Positions 13,687 through 25,777 of a stretch of 64,000 bases of DNA are shown here, in pieces (the first letter of the stretch is position 1; the number at the start of each line of letters is the position of its first letter). The translations under genes were made by a program, and so were the position numbers. Source of the stretch: Salticus scenicus (Eukaryota > Arthropoda > Arachnida > Araneae > Salticidae); assembly GCA_963930645.1 (NCBI GenBank), contig OZ005651.1, positions 131,233,475-131,297,474 on the forward strand, in the 5' to 3' direction. The notes beneath the pieces are model-generated. The model was given only the letters and a program-made list of their open reading frames with translations. It was not told the origin of the DNA and did not search any database.

Positions 13687-14357
13687 CACACATAAACAAT
13701 AAATAATGGGCCTTCCAAAGCAAACAAATATAAAGCCTCTGACTGGTTTAACTTGGTAAGGAAGGAAAAAAAAAAAAAAAAAAAAAAAAAAAACATTGTG
13801 ATAGTAATAATAATATAAATCATTTTCTTCTTCTATCTTCATTTTAACTTTTTTTTTTTTTTTTTTTTTTTTTAAATCTCACTTGTTTAGAAATTTAATT
13901 TTAAAAAAGTCCATCTCTTACATAAAAAATAAATAAAATAAAAAGTTAGAGATTTTCCTCAATATTTTTATGAATTCTATAAAATTTGTATTAACTTGTA
14001 GATAATAACAAAAAGAAATATCGTCTATCTATGAAATTTTACTAAAATGCTCATGAAAAATTTAATTTATAATGGTCTCGAAATGTAAATCCCCCCCCCC
14101 CCCAATATAGGTGAAATTAATATTACTATCAATAACTACAATAAATTGTGAAAAATACTCTGAACTAAAAATGAAGTTGGGATGTTTTACATATATATCT
14201 GAAACAAATATATTTATTGTAGGTCATAATTTTTATAGACACAATTTATAAATTTAATACTTTCTATGAAAAGATTGTTTATTCCTCATATCAAGTATTG
14301 TAAAAATCCATGCCTGATTTGATAGAAGACTTTATCTAAATACTAGGACATTAATAC
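12123..14357. other. RAD54L2 intron, no gene seen
   Basis: Intronic sequence upstream of the 53-bp exon. It contains several long A/T homopolymers (13433-13459, 13658-13686, 13767-13793, 13851-13873) and a C run at 14092-14103. Chance frames with poly-Phe or poly-Lys come from these tracts. No recognisable element boundaries. Confidence 0.55.
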
Positions 14358-15742
14358 ATGGATGGGTGATTCCATGTCAAATCAACATAAAAATCCTACA
14401 TTTTTAAACTGACTCCCTAAGATTTTTATGAAACTGGGCTCATTTATTTGTTCTATTGAGAAATGTATGTATACCAATTAATAAGTCCTTATTTCTTTTA
14501 GTTTTTGATATACAGGGCTGCAAAAATGGGTGAAAAATGCAAATCTTTCGAATTCTTCTACTACAAATGTACACATATTTTGTTTTCTAATTAACTTGGA
14601 GATATAAAATTGGTATCATTAGAAAGCTTATAATATAGGCTTGCAAATGATATATCACAAGTATATATATATTTTAAATTGTCATTTTAATGTCTGACAA
14701 CATTTTAAATTGTCATTTTAATGTTTATGATTAACAACCTTCATAAACTCAAAAAGTACATATTTAATTTTCTTTTAAAAATTATGTTATCTTTACGTTT
14801 ACTATCTATAGTTTTTGAAAATTTCAACATGGGATGGCCATGGGATGCTGAGTTATAAAATAAAATGCAACCTTTTGTTCCCTAATTAACTTAGAGATAT
14901 AAAATTGGTATTATTAGAAAGCTTATAATACAGGCTTTTAAATGATATCACACACACATACACACACACACACACAATATATATATATATTTAAAAATTT
15001 TCATTTTAAGGTAAAACATTGTCTTTTGACCTTCAATATCTCAAAAAGCACACACTTAATTTTGATTTAAAAACTATATGTTATTCTTATGTTTATTATT
15101 TATAATTGTTGTAAGTTTCAACACGGGACGGCAATTTTTTTTCCCCCTAAAACGTATGTTATGTTACTATGGAAATACTGGTAGAGTTGCATTTTGATTC
15201 ATCACTCAGTATCCCATGACCGTCAAATGTTGAAACGTACAATAATTATAGATAATAAATGTAAGAATAACATATGGTTGCATATTAAATTATAACTGAG
15301 CATCCCATAGTCGTCCCATCTTGAAATTTACAATAATTAGAGATAATAAAAGTAAAAATAACATATAATTTTTAAAAGAAAATTAAATATGTACTTTTTG
15401 AGATATTGAAGGTCAAAGATAAAAATGTTTGGCCTTAAAATGAAATTTTTTTAAATATATATATCATTCGAAAGCCTGTATTATAAGCTTGCTAATGATA
15501 TCAATCTTATACCTCTAAGTTAATTAGAAAACAAAATATGTGTACATTTGCAGTAGATGAATTTTGAAAATTTGTATTTTTTACCCATTTTTGCAGTCTT
15601 GTATATAAAAAACTAAAAGAGGTAGGGACTTATTAATTAGTATACATTCATTTCTCTATAGAACAAATAAATGAGTCCAATTTCATAAAAATCTGAAAGG
15701 ATCAGGTTTCTAGCTGTGTTGATTTGACATGGAATGACCTGG
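14358..15742. mobile_element. Foldback DNA element with 8-bp target duplication
   Basis: Flanked by an exact 8-bp direct repeat ATTAATAC (14350-14357 and 15743-15750). The ends are inverted: GATTCCATGTCAAATCAACA on the left and its complement at about 15718-15737. The inverted match continues inward for hundreds of bases, for example the TTTCTAATTAACTTGGAGAT segment near 14585 and its counterpart near 15510. Inside, a roughly 300-bp subunit (AAATTGGTATCATTAGAAAG, the TTATCTTTACGTTTACTAT type and a GGGATGG segment) is repeated about twice per arm. No transposase. The 8-bp duplication suggests hAT or Mutator mobilisation. Confidence 0.85.
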
Positions 15743-17647
15743 ATTAATACTAAAAAGATTACTGAGACACTAAATATTGATAATTCTGTTGTGTCTTGCC
15801 ATTTAAAAAACTTAAATACACTTAGAAACCTGACATACGAGTTCTGCAAGTTTTAATAGAACAGAACAAACTGAACTGTGTTTCCAATGTTTCTCTCCAT
15901 GATGGGCAACTATCTCGAATCAAGTCATAACAGGAGATGAAATATGGGTTTGTAATAAAAGGGGAAAAAAAAAGATGAATGAGCAGAATTTATGGCAAAA
16001 ACTATGTTGTATCCAACAAAAGTGTCTGCAGAGAAATCAGGTTTCAAAGCCAGTTCATCTAAGTTCTTTTAACGGTGAAAAATAATAGACTTATTAAAAT
16101 TTAGTCTCTTTATAATCTTTTCAGTGGAAATCCAAGGAGTATAATTAATTAAATCATGGATAAAGCCATCAATGAAATCAAATACAATCATCCAATATAT
16201 ATATATGACATACAGAAAAACTAAAATAAACAATTTTATACACCTCTTACATTAAAAGATGTTCTTATGGATCTTCAACTTTTACTTCTTATACAATATT
16301 TATAAAATTGTAGTAAATTTCATCATAATTCCCTTTACAAAGTAATAAATGGTACATTGAGATCAGAAAACTATTGAATAACATAAAATTTGATGATTTT
16401 TATTGCTAAGCTTAAGAGTGCAAAATTAAAGACAAGAACATATCAGAGATAAGTATTTATAAAATTTAATGATAAAAGTGAACATTCAACTATATGATAG
16501 ATATCCATATTACCTTTCGGTGTTGCAGGTCTAAAGTGTGTGACAACATTAGGACGAAACTGAGTTTTAGCAAGTAAGCTAGGTGGTAACTGAACAGCAA
16601 TAATTCTACCGTCTGGTAGACGTAGATAAACTCCTTTTGGAGTGCGAAGAACAAGAACATCCTGTCCAGCAGGTATGACAACTGGTGGAGCACCGGGAGT
16701 AAGTACAGGTATGCTCACATCTAAAACAAAACACAATACACAATTATATCTCTGTCATATATAAAGTAAATCATATTTATACCAATACTAACAATTAGCA
16801 TCACATAATTTATCATATGATGAATTCAAAAGAAAATGTTAATACCACTAGTACTTTTGGCAAAACTGATTCTGATGTACTCTGAAATTTAGCAATATGA
16901 GAAACAGATTTTCAAATATCAGATAAACATAGCAGAAATCTATATGTTTAACAGTGAATGATAATTATTTTTCCATTATGTCTTGATTTTTTATAATAAC
17001 ACTATTCTTACATCCAACTTAAAGGTGTAACCAGTCCCCCACCCCTTCCTTCCTTGGTGTATGTGTAAATAAGACATTAAAAATAAATAAATAAATAAAT
17101 AAAAATATATTTTTATTTCAAAATGTAATAAAAACTTTATGTGGTTATGTACATGTATGTATCTACATAGTATGTAACATGCATGTACCCTGTTAGTATT
17201 TTCCATGAGAAATGCTTTTTAAAATTATTTTATTTTGAATATTCTTTATAAAATGAATGAATTTGCTATGAAAAAACTTACAAAATTGTAAGTGTCTTTA
17301 AGTTGGGGATCAAAGCATTACTTTAGGAGCGAAAAAACAACGAAAAGCATATTATAGAGAAATATTTAAATTAAACTGCAGTTATTATCTTTATTTATTT
17401 ATGTTTAACAGGAGTTTCTTTCTTTTTTTTTTTTTTTTCTCTTGACTGTCTTTATAAATGACAATTCTAAACCAAGTGAATGTAAATTTCCCATTCAGTT
17501 TCTTTGAAAACTGGAATTATCATCATTTTGAGTGAATTCAAAATGATCCTTTTGAATATTACAGCCCTTACATAAACCATACTGCACAGAAGTAAACAGA
17601 CAAATATTTAAGAAGTTTTTAATATAATTAAAGCACATAAAATAATA
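15743..17647. other. RAD54L2 intronic flanks, nothing further seen
   Basis: Sequence around the 207-bp exon (16514-16720). Apart from that exon I see only AT-rich intron, an AAAT microsatellite at 17079-17103 and a T run at 17426-17438. Confidence 0.5.
16514..16720 (-). CDS. RAD54L2: RAD54L2 exon: LRTPKGVYLRLPDGRIIAVQ block
   Basis: A 207-bp exon with acceptor TTGTTTTAG and donor AAAG|GTAATA. It takes two bases to complete a codon and leaves one. The translation NVSIPVLTPGAPPVVIPAGQ followed by DVLVLRTPKGVYLRLPDGRI corresponds to the conserved C-terminal ARIP4 block (human counterpart: a GTKGTYIRTSDGRIFAV-like segment, from memory). It is separated from the preceding exon by a 12.9-kb intron that carries the intact hAT transposase. 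The molecular role of this block is unknown to me. Confidence 0.92.
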
Positions 17648-20600
17648 CATACCTGCCAACATTGAGAAGTAGCTCTCAGTAGTATTAGTAGCACTAGCTC
17701 AGTAGTATATCGAGAGCATTATCTAATGCAAAACTGGAGAAGACATTTTGAATTGCGTAATAAATAACCTATTCCATATGACACAAGTATTGTAATTACG
17801 CTATTTATCACCCACAATATAGGTTAAAATAGAGTTTAAAAACATTTTTACTATTACCATTCTTAGAAGGATTTGATATATTGGGAGTAAGATAAATTAT
17901 CAAGAAAACTTATGACATATCAAAATAACTATGAATTTATTTTATCATAAAACTGCTACAAAAACAAAATACTTTGGCAGTTGTTGAGTATTTTAAATAA
18001 ACATTAAAGCTGTATATTAGAAAAAATGAGTTCTCAAGTATAAGAGTGTATAAAGAAAAACATGATTCTTTGTTTATTTGAAAAAAAATTGCATTTGAAA
18101 TAATTTTCAATTTTATAAAAGTACTGATCAAAATATACTTTTAATTAAAAATAGTTATTATCTTTTAATAAAGGAATGGAAAATAAAAATCTCATGAAAT
18201 TTGCAAATTTAAGCCATCAAAAAATGAATAGCACATATTTCAATTTAAATATTCAGAAAATTCAATTTATAAGTTTTCAAGGTAAATTATAAATATTTAT
18301 AATCAATCATATTCTTGTTATAAATATATATATTTCCAAACTGGTAGCAATACTTTCAGTACATTTCCTTAAGAATTTTAAAAACATTAAATATTCAGAA
18401 AAATCATTTATAAAGACTTTGTAAAATAAGGAGATATTTAACTTTTATTGTAGAACAATTTTTATTTCCAAAAATGAATTTAGCACAATTTTCTAAGTAG
18501 AATATACAAAAGCGTTTTTGCATCATTACAAAATAAAAAGGTATAAAAAAATATTTAAAAGAAAAAATTAATGGGAACATGGTACTATTAGTAACATTTT
18601 AAAATATTACATAAATAAATATATATCCCTATTATAAGTGTCCAAAATATGTAAAAATAGATGAAATTTTAATTCAAAATATATATCCAATACATACTTA
18701 CCTTAAAAATATAGAAAATTTTCTTCAAATCCATACCAAAAAGAAAATTATTAATGTAATGTATTACATAATTTTTCCAAGACCACTATAAACAATCATT
18801 AGTTCTTGAATGGTATAAAATAAATTATGTGTGTGATAAATGATAACTTGAATCCTTGAATGAATACGATGAACTCTATATCACAAAAAAATTATTTATA
18901 CACAAAACAAAAAAAGAAAAGAAATTAAACATTTATCTCTGAGTTTAACTGTTTATAGCATGCATTTTTTGCAGCTTTTAATTCATCAGAAGTAAAAGTT
19001 TTATTATAGCAACAGTCCATTGATAATTTTTCAATTAAAAGGGCCTCCAGAGTTTTAATTCCTAAGCTCGACCTAAATTCAGTTTGGTTTTTCTTGATCA
19101 TTGAGAAAATCCTCTCGGTAGGTGCATTACTGTGCGGCACAACAAGGATCGCTAACATGATTTTTGGAAGTGTTGGGTATTTCAAAACTCCATTAACAGT
19201 GATTTTGCTTATTTTGTGCCATGCGTAATCCAACCTTTCACAATCAGTTATCTCAGATGTAAAATTTTCACACTGATAAAGAGCAAATTCTTGTTCAAGT
19301 TTATCTTGGTCAAGTTTATCTTGTTTATTTAAGTTAAATAGATCAAGAAAATATAAGACAGAACTATATTTTGCCTTACGTTTCAATTTAATGTCTGCAA
19401 CAGCAGCATGCTTCAAAAACTCATCTTCCAAAGGCATCTTTTCCAAAATATGCTTACACGCTGCCACAAAGAAATCTCTCACAGAATCATAAAAGCCTGT
19501 CTTGTCTTCATCAGAGATCCCAGCATCCTTTAAATGCATTCTAGTCTTTGATCCTATTACTAATTCACTGTCATCTTTTTGGTGCATCCTTTTTGAAAAA
19601 TTGATTGAATAAGCAGAGTCAGCTTTAGCCACAGATTGAGGCTTGACAAATCTTACAATCAAATTGTGGTATAAACTGTCTAACTCTGCTTTCAAAATAT
19701 GGATGCAAGGCTGCTCCTTCTGCAACATTAAGTTAGCCCTAGTAAATATACCAATGACATTTTGCAAAAACAGGCAGTTTAATTTCGTTAACGGAGATGA
19801 GAAAAAAGATTGGATTTGTAAACACTGAGAATTAATGCCCTCCTTTTCAACAACTTCTAAAAAATATTTTGCAAGGGGATCCCACTGCTCTAAAACTCTG
19901 TCAATAACAGTTTTTAGTGATAACCAACGTGTACTTACATGTTTAATTATCTTGTGTATTTCCTGTCCACACAGTACTTGGCATTCCTGCAACTTGTTTT
20001 TTCTTTTACTACTTTTTTGTAAGTAGTAGAAAACTTGAGTTAGAAATAACTCGACATCAACGTTTAGTTTTTTTGTTGCCTTCTGTGCTGATAAATGAAT
20101 AAGATGGCATGGGCAACCAATAATTTTCAAATTCGGTTGTTCTTTCATGATAAATGCAACAACACCTTTCTGTTGCCCAATCATAACATTTGCATTATCA
20201 CACGAAAACGCAATGCAATTTCCCCACTTAAGATTTAATTTCGTGAACTCCTCATTGACCAATTTAAAAATGCCTTCTCGTGTATTATCACTAGATTCCA
20301 GGAGTGATAATATTGTTGTCCTAATAATACCTTTAGTTTCATCATAAAATGACACCACCAACGGATATAATTTTTTTGACTCAATATCGTTACTGGCATC
20401 TGTAGCAATAGCAAACACATTATTCCGCAAAGAGTTTATTATGCTTATTTTGTCATTTTCAGCCATCGACTTAACAATAGATCCCGTTTTCGTTCTCCCA
20501 CAAGAATATTTTTTCGCTATTTCCGAATCTGGGAACATTTTTGAAAATAACTTGCTTGTATGATCAGAAACAGATAAAGAAACATTGTGTTCAATTAAAA

Positions 20601-21516
20601 ATCTGGTGAATAAACATTCACTTTTTATCACATCATAGTCATCATTTAATGTGGGATAAAATGAGGATATTGTCTGATTATTCACACTTGTTTTGGCATT
20701 AGTAATATGCCGATCACATTCAATATGACGACGACAATCACGTCCACCATGCGAAATTGAAAAGTCTAAATTACATAAGTTACAATGCGCAAAGCCTTCT
20801 TTTCTCGATGCCTGCAAACAATTCCATTCTTTAGAGTACTTCTCCAGAAATTTTTGGCTACTTTTCTTTTTCTTTACTTGCGGAGATTCTATCTCCGCTG
20901 TTTCTTCGGTCTTTCGTTTTAAGATATATTTATCCATACTGTACAGTTTCAGCTTTCTTTTAAAACGGCATCGGAAGCTAATTTTAAACAGTCACATTAA
21001 ACTATCACATAATTATAAAATAGCAACGTTTCTTGTTGAGCATGTGAAAAACAACAATCATCGCGTGAAAATGAAAAACAAATCGCGAACGCGTCTCACA
21101 TGCAGAGTTGAGTTGAGAATCACTTTTGCTTTACTTCATTTTATCTCATTCGAATCACTTCACTTCAAGCAATTTCAAAACGTACCAACAGCCGCCTGCA
21201 TATATTTTTCCTTTCTTCCTACTTCAACTTCACCTCTCATCAATTCTACATGTACGATGACGACTTACTATTTAAAAATGATTGGTGCTCGGCATTGACG
21301 TCACGGAAAGGGCGTGGAGTATCAAAGGCGTGAATGGGTGGTAATAAGAGAGGGAAAAACGATCCGGAGAGTGAGTGTTCTGCGGGGAAGCGATGATTGA
21401 GGCTGTATAAGGGAAAAAAGTCCGATTCCGTATTTTTTTAAAGCTCGCCGTGACTCTGTAAATGTTGATGATATTCCGTAGAGATTACGGACACTCCGTA
21501 GATGTTGGCAGGTATG
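17648..21516 (-). mobile_element. Autonomous hAT-superfamily transposon, apparently intact
   Basis: TIRs CATACCTGCCAACAT (17648-17662) and ATGTTGGCAGGTATG (21502-21516) match perfectly over 15 bp. They are flanked by AATAATA on both sides (17641-17647, 21517-21523); a 6-bp duplication AATAAT is compatible if the left end is one base longer. The element is 3,869 bp. It carries one long transposase frame on the minus strand, about 1.28 kb of non-coding sequence at the 3' side and about 0.58 kb of GC-richer leader on the 5' side. It lies in the 12.9-kb RAD54L2 intron in the same orientation as the gene. Confidence 0.9.
18925..20937 (-). CDS. hAT-like transposase, 670 aa
   Basis: An uninterrupted 670-residue frame with its Met at 20937. 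A basic N-terminus (KKKK near 22) is followed by a BED-like zinc finger with Cys52, Cys55, His71 and His77. The RNase H-like core shows IATDASND (Asp180) and FSCDNANVM (Asp247), then GCPCHLIHLSAQKA (274-287), all typical of SCAND3/KIAA1586-like hAT transposases. The C-terminal dimerisation motif PHSNAPTERIFSMI begins near 601. The catalytic Glu should lie between 300 and 600 but I cannot assign it. Length is usual for the family. Function: cut-and-paste transposition in the nucleus. Absence of stops or frameshifts suggests recent activity. A domesticated gene is possible but less likely, since the TIRs and flanking repeats are intact. Confidence 0.92.
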   Translation of the reverse strand: MDKYILKRKTEETAEIESPQVKKKKSSQKFLEKYSKEWNCLQASRKEGFAHCNLCNLDFSISHGGRDCRRHIECDRHITNAKTSVNNQTISSFYPTLNDDYDVIKSECLFTRFLIEHNVSLSVSDHTSKLFSKMFPDSEIAKKYSCGRTKTGSIVKSMAENDKISIINSLRNNVFAIATDASNDIESKKLYPLVVSFYDETKGIIRTTILSLLESSDNTREGIFKLVNEEFTKLNLKWGNCIAFSCDNANVMIGQQKGVVAFIMKEQPNLKIIGCPCHLIHLSAQKATKKLNVDVELFLTQVFYYLQKSSKRKNKLQECQVLCGQEIHKIIKHVSTRWLSLKTVIDRVLEQWDPLAKYFLEVVEKEGINSQCLQIQSFFSSPLTKLNCLFLQNVIGIFTRANLMLQKEQPCIHILKAELDSLYHNLIVRFVKPQSVAKADSAYSINFSKRMHQKDDSELVIGSKTRMHLKDAGISDEDKTGFYDSVRDFFVAACKHILEKMPLEDEFLKHAAVADIKLKRKAKYSSVLYFLDLFNLNKQDKLDQDKLEQEFALYQCENFTSEITDCERLDYAWHKISKITVNGVLKYPTLPKIMLAILVVPHSNAPTERIFSMIKKNQTEFRSSLGIKTLEALLIEKLSMDCCYNKTFTSDELKAAKNACYKQLNSEINV

Positions 21517-21523
21517 AATAATA

Positions 21524-22130
21524 GATATAAGCAAGTATTCAAAAACTACTCATATACATCAAGTAACAACTAACCATTAGTAAATAACCATTTTTTTTTT
21601 TTTTTTTTTAAATTCATTTTCAAAAAATGAGACTAAAATTCTACATAAAAAAAAATCTGATCATGACTCCCTTATGCACTCACTGAAATATACATATTGT
21701 TATGAAAAACATTTCCATTTTCCTGTGCTGTAAGTGGTTTGTAAGTAAACAGGCAGGTTCTAGCCCATGATTATTTTTGAAAATAATCGAAAAAGACTAT
21801 TACAAGAACCACAAAATTCATAATAGGATTATATATCCTAAAGAACAAAAATATAGTTTGTTCTGAAATAATATTCTACAGCTTATTACAGAATCTCTTT
21901 GTCAAATGCGCAGCTTAAAGTTCAATAGAATTCACTCATGTGTAGATAGCCTATTTTTATGTTCATTAACAAAAATTAGTGGCGAGAAACAATACATTAT
22001 ATATAGAAAAAAAAATTAACTCCGATAAAATTGAAAAGGGTTTACTTATTCTGGCAATCCTGAACTATTTTCTATGAAATTTAGTTTCTAAATTCGTTGG
22101 TAATGCAGATGACGACTTGTTGTAAAGTGA
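21524..22130. other. Intronic, nothing seen
   Basis: AT-rich intron between the hAT element and the dispersed repeat beginning near 22130; T run at 21592-21609. Confidence 0.5.
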
Positions 22131-22470
22131 ATGTTTTAGTGACCTGACAAAGTTGGCCACCTGGTGTTAAATTTGGAATTCTGACAGCAATGTTGGAAAA
22201 AATGGGGGTTTAATATTGCTAACGTTAAGAAGATCTAACTTCAAAAGAAACTGTGTTCCAAAATTTTCTGAAATGATATATTGTTTTCTTACGCAGAACT
22301 AATTTTATGAAAAGTTCTATAAATCACTGACGAGAACACAAAATGGAAAGAGTCATTATTAGTTATTGTTCTCTTGAGCCTGTCTGTTTCTTTACATAAT
22401 AGTGTTCATACTCAAATATAGGAAACAAATTCCCTGAGTTTTTCAGAAAATTTTCAAGAAAATATTAGTG
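22130..22470. repeat. Dispersed repeat, copy 1
   Basis: Shares a diverged series of segments with 27940-28220 (GGTGTTAAATTTGGAATT-type, the AAGATCTAACTTCAAAAGAA-type and TCTATAAATCACTGACGAGA). It ends near a CCCTGAGTTTTTCAG segment that resembles the ends of the CAGGGTTG-type element at 37406. It is probably a decayed DNA transposon; boundaries not defined. Confidence 0.45.
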
Positions 22471-22720
22471 ATATATTACAAGAAACACTTCTCCAGAGAG
22501 GAGAATATACTTCTACCTTCCATTGTATGATGTCATATTTACTGCCAATCGTGATAGAAATTCAGATAGAAATCATTGCTCACATGTGTATTTTCACAAT
22601 ACTTAATCATTTGAATCTCGATATGAAGCTAAACAAGAAATGAATGAATGAATTATACGTGAGTGGTTCACAAGAAACCAAGCACCACGACCAGAGGTCT
22701 ATTGTACTATCCCACAAAAC

Positions 22721-23295
22721 CTAATCTTTAAAAAGATCTGTGGCAGAAAAAAAACCCAGCAGACACCTAACCGGAATATCCTGAAGCTCCCAAGGCTCAA
22801 TTATATGCCGCCCCAAGTGCTCAAACCTGTATGTAGAAGACTTCACATTCACATAAAATATGTGTAGCAGTTTCCTCCTTGTACTTGCAACCCTTACAAA
22901 ATGGGTCACTAGCAATACCCATGACATAAAGATGTCTTTTTAAGTGACAGTGTCCCGTAAGGAGACCAATCACCTTGCTGATGCTATTTCTATTAAGCTT
23001 CATGAGCTCCTTAGCCCTAGCACTAGGATTACCACAATTAAGCTCTTTAGCTTGCCTGCTCCCCCTCAATCTTGAGCCAAGTAGAGTACTGCAAATTTCT
23101 AATGATGGAGAAAATAGTACCCCTCAATAAACTACCAGAAATACTCAGGACAGGTTCAGGACCAATTAAAGGTGTATCAGAACCCTTTCTAGCCAGCTCG
23201 TCAGCTAACTCATTCCCCAGGATACCAGTGTGACCTGGTACACAATACAGGAAGATTTTATTGTTAGCAGCAACAGCACAACAAGAAAAAAGCAC
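22721..23295 (-). pseudogene. Non-LTR retrotransposon 3' fragment: RNase H and C-terminal domain
   Basis: The minus strand encodes, in three frames joined by two frameshifts (near 23060 and 22865), FLYCVPGHTGILGNELADEL (end of an RNase H domain, with the catalytic Asp of ADELA), then ISKVIGLLTGHCHLKRHLYV. A Cys/His knuckle CKGCKYKEETATHILCECE is followed by HLGRHIIEPWELQDIPVRCL. This order is that of I/Jockey/R1-group LINEs in arthropods. The fragment is 5' truncated, with no reverse transcriptase, so it is dead. A SINE lies directly at its upstream edge. Confidence 0.85.
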
Positions 23296-23317
23296 AGCAA
23301 GAGCTAAACAAGAAAAA

Positions 23318-23469
23318 TATACATTTTAAGTAAACTGAAGTGTAAAGGTTGATATTTTTTTATTTATTTATATACCAACTATGTGAAAAATACCAGAGAC
23401 AGGAATCAAACCCGGGCACCTCCGCTTAACGCACAGATGCTCTAACACTGAGCTATAGAGATGGGATAA
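23318..23469 (-). mobile_element. tRNA-derived SINE, copy 1
   Basis: Read on the minus strand, the head shows an A box TAGCTCAGTGTTAGAGC (23439-23455) and a B box GGTTTGATTCC (23402-23412), the two internal RNA polymerase III promoter elements of tRNA. The anticodon-arm equivalent has a GTT-like triplet but is degenerate. A tail with ATTTTTCACATAGTTGGTAT and an A-rich end follows. The same body occurs at 27518-27670 in the opposite orientation, so this is a dispersed SINE and not a tRNA gene. Confidence 0.85.
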
Positions 23470-23898
23470 ACTGTTACTTTTCAATAATAGGTTATATTGT
23501 TCCATACTACCTTTAATAATAGGTTCTTGTAACATATTATTTTTATAACCTATTACTCTTTAGTTTATATATGGTTAATGTCTTTCTAATCCTTTCGGGA
23601 TATACAATACATACATGTGTCCTGCAGAGTGAATGCGATTCATGTTTTTGAGTCCCAATACTTCCGAAGAGTAATGTTCATTTTATTTAACATTAAAATT
23701 TTTGCAAAAAAAAAAAAAAAAAAAAAAAAAATGCTGATATGAAATGCTGGGAGTATTAAAGTTTTACACAAACGCTCGTCCCAATTGTGTAAGCATAAGA
23801 TTCTGTTAAATCAATTCATTTAAACACAAAAACAGAGTGCCGTTTTCTGTAAAGAATCTTCATATTATGAGCCATATAACTAAGAAGTAATTAAATAA

Positions 23899-25022
23899 CA
23901 TACTTGCCAACCAATTTTAATAAAAAAAAGGAAGATTTTTGTTGAAAAACCACAAGATTTCATAAAAAAAGGGAAGATTTTTTTTTTCTCTTTTTGACGT
24001 AATAAACAATACAGTTTTACAATTTTAATATTTAGAAGCTATCTATAAAAACGTTTTACTATAGATTGATTATACTACATATATAAAAGTTTTAAATGAA
24101 GTTATTCCTTTTCAACATATAAATATCTACAAAACAGAATCTGTAAATTTATTTAACAATAGACAAAATCTTAGTTAAGTTAAAGTATAACTAATTTTTT
24201 AAATAAATAGAATATGATTTTTGTGTATGTACATTAATCATACATATAAAAAAAAGTAACAGTAGCTAATTATCCGTTTCAAACGTGCATAAAACCAACT
24301 GAGTATTAATTTTCTGAAACTGATTTGGGAAAAATTTTCCTACCTGAAAAAAATTATTCTTCATTTTTTTCCCATGTTTACACATTTGGCATAAATATGA
24401 CATACAAATATTGAGAAAAAATAAACAGATTCATTAAATTCAGCAATAAAGATCTAAAAATAATTACATACGTGAGAAATATTGAGCACTTCCATTGCTT
24501 TATTGTTTCTAGAATTGATCATAGATCACTATCTGGGGAAAGGGGGGGGGGATACAAAAATAATTACAGAGTAAGAAATATTAAACTCTTTCAACTCTAC
24601 TTCTAGAATCTAATGAAAGAAGTTTAAAATTAATATTATCATTTATGTTGCTGATGGATAAAGATTAGGAAACATAAGACTTCTGCAGAACATTTGATTG
24701 CTGATCACTAGTTGGAGATAAATGAAAGGGTGGGGGGGAGGGGCAAAAAAATAATTAGATCAGCAAGAAATATTTAACAATTCTATTTCTTTACATGTTC
24801 TAGAATCTCATAAAGCAAGTTTAAAATGAATGTTGACATTTATGTTATGGATGAAGAAAGGTTGGGAATCAGTTTTCGTAGAACATTTGCGTTTTTTTTT
24901 TTAAACGAATGATATCCGCGACTTTTTTAAAAATGGAAGATTTCATCATCTGTCCAGAAGATTGGAAGATACGTTAAAAAACCGGAAGTCTTCCGGGAAA
25001 ACCGGAAAAGTTGGCAAGTATG
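23899..25022. mobile_element. Non-autonomous hAT element, copy 1 (1,124 bp)
   Basis: The ends CATACTTGCCAAC (23899-23911) and GTTGGCAAGTATG (25010-25022) are inverted and differ by one base from the TIR of the autonomous element at 17648. A 6-bp direct repeat AAATAA flanks it (23893-23898, 25023-25028). No coding capacity. The subterminal region contains CCGGAAGTCTTCCGG palindromes and G-rich runs at 24541-24550. Closely similar along its whole length to the copy at 59500. Confidence 0.88.
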
Positions 25023-25777
25023 AAATAATAAGAACACATCTTTAAAAGACATTTTAAAGACATCCCAAATTTTAAACTACCGAGTAATTGTCTCTTTTGA
25101 TTTTCCAAAGAACTTGAACATTCCAAATTCACAAGAAAATTGATATTTTTCAAACATACTTAGCAAACAGTCACTTTGAATATGTTTTCTAAAATTAGAA
25201 ACACTTGTTTAAAATACAAATTTTGCTTACAAAAACTGCATAAAATGATTTATTTTCTCACATAATTAATAACTTAACACTTTTACTCATTTTAAATCCT
25301 TAAAAATAATCTCGAGAAAGAAAACAGATATATATATATATAAATATTCAATTTTCTTATCAAATTATTCTTGATTAAACTCAAACCATATTGTTGAGAA
25401 AACTACAATAAATAAATGCTCACCAACAATTAAGTATGCTGCATGCAATTACACATTTTAAATTCCAGCAGCTATAAGCACTCTTCATTCTTCCTCTTTC
25501 CCTCTCCACACATTCCATCATCTTCCCAAAGCTAATTTACCAATACGTGCGCGAATCTAGCACATGTATTCCGATTCCCTTTCCATTTTCCCCATCCCCG
25601 TGATGTAATAATCAACATCAAATAATTGCCTCTAACCTATCTGTTTAAATTAACTTCATGATAATATTATTTCGTTAAATAGTAGCATTAAGTGTTTTCG
25701 ACATTACATATCATGGGTATAGCCTATACTAATATTTAAATTAAACTAATATACTATAACATTCATTCTAGAACAAT
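25023..25777. other. Intronic, nothing seen
   Basis: AT-rich intron. The stretch 25480-25620 is less AT-rich and contains pyrimidine-rich segments, but I see no frame or element ends. Confidence 0.45.

Noticed and set aside
13612..13842. Poly-Phe-containing minus frame
   Set aside because: Made by two long A homopolymers on the plus strand; low-complexity artefact.
21044..21534. Short frames in the 5' leader of the hAT element
   Set aside because: They lie between the TIR and the transposase start and resemble nothing; GC-richer leader sequence explains the openness.
23402..23469. Genuine tRNA gene
   Set aside because: A and B boxes are present, but the stem and acceptor pairing is poor and the same body with an A-rich tail occurs again at 27518, so it is a SINE.
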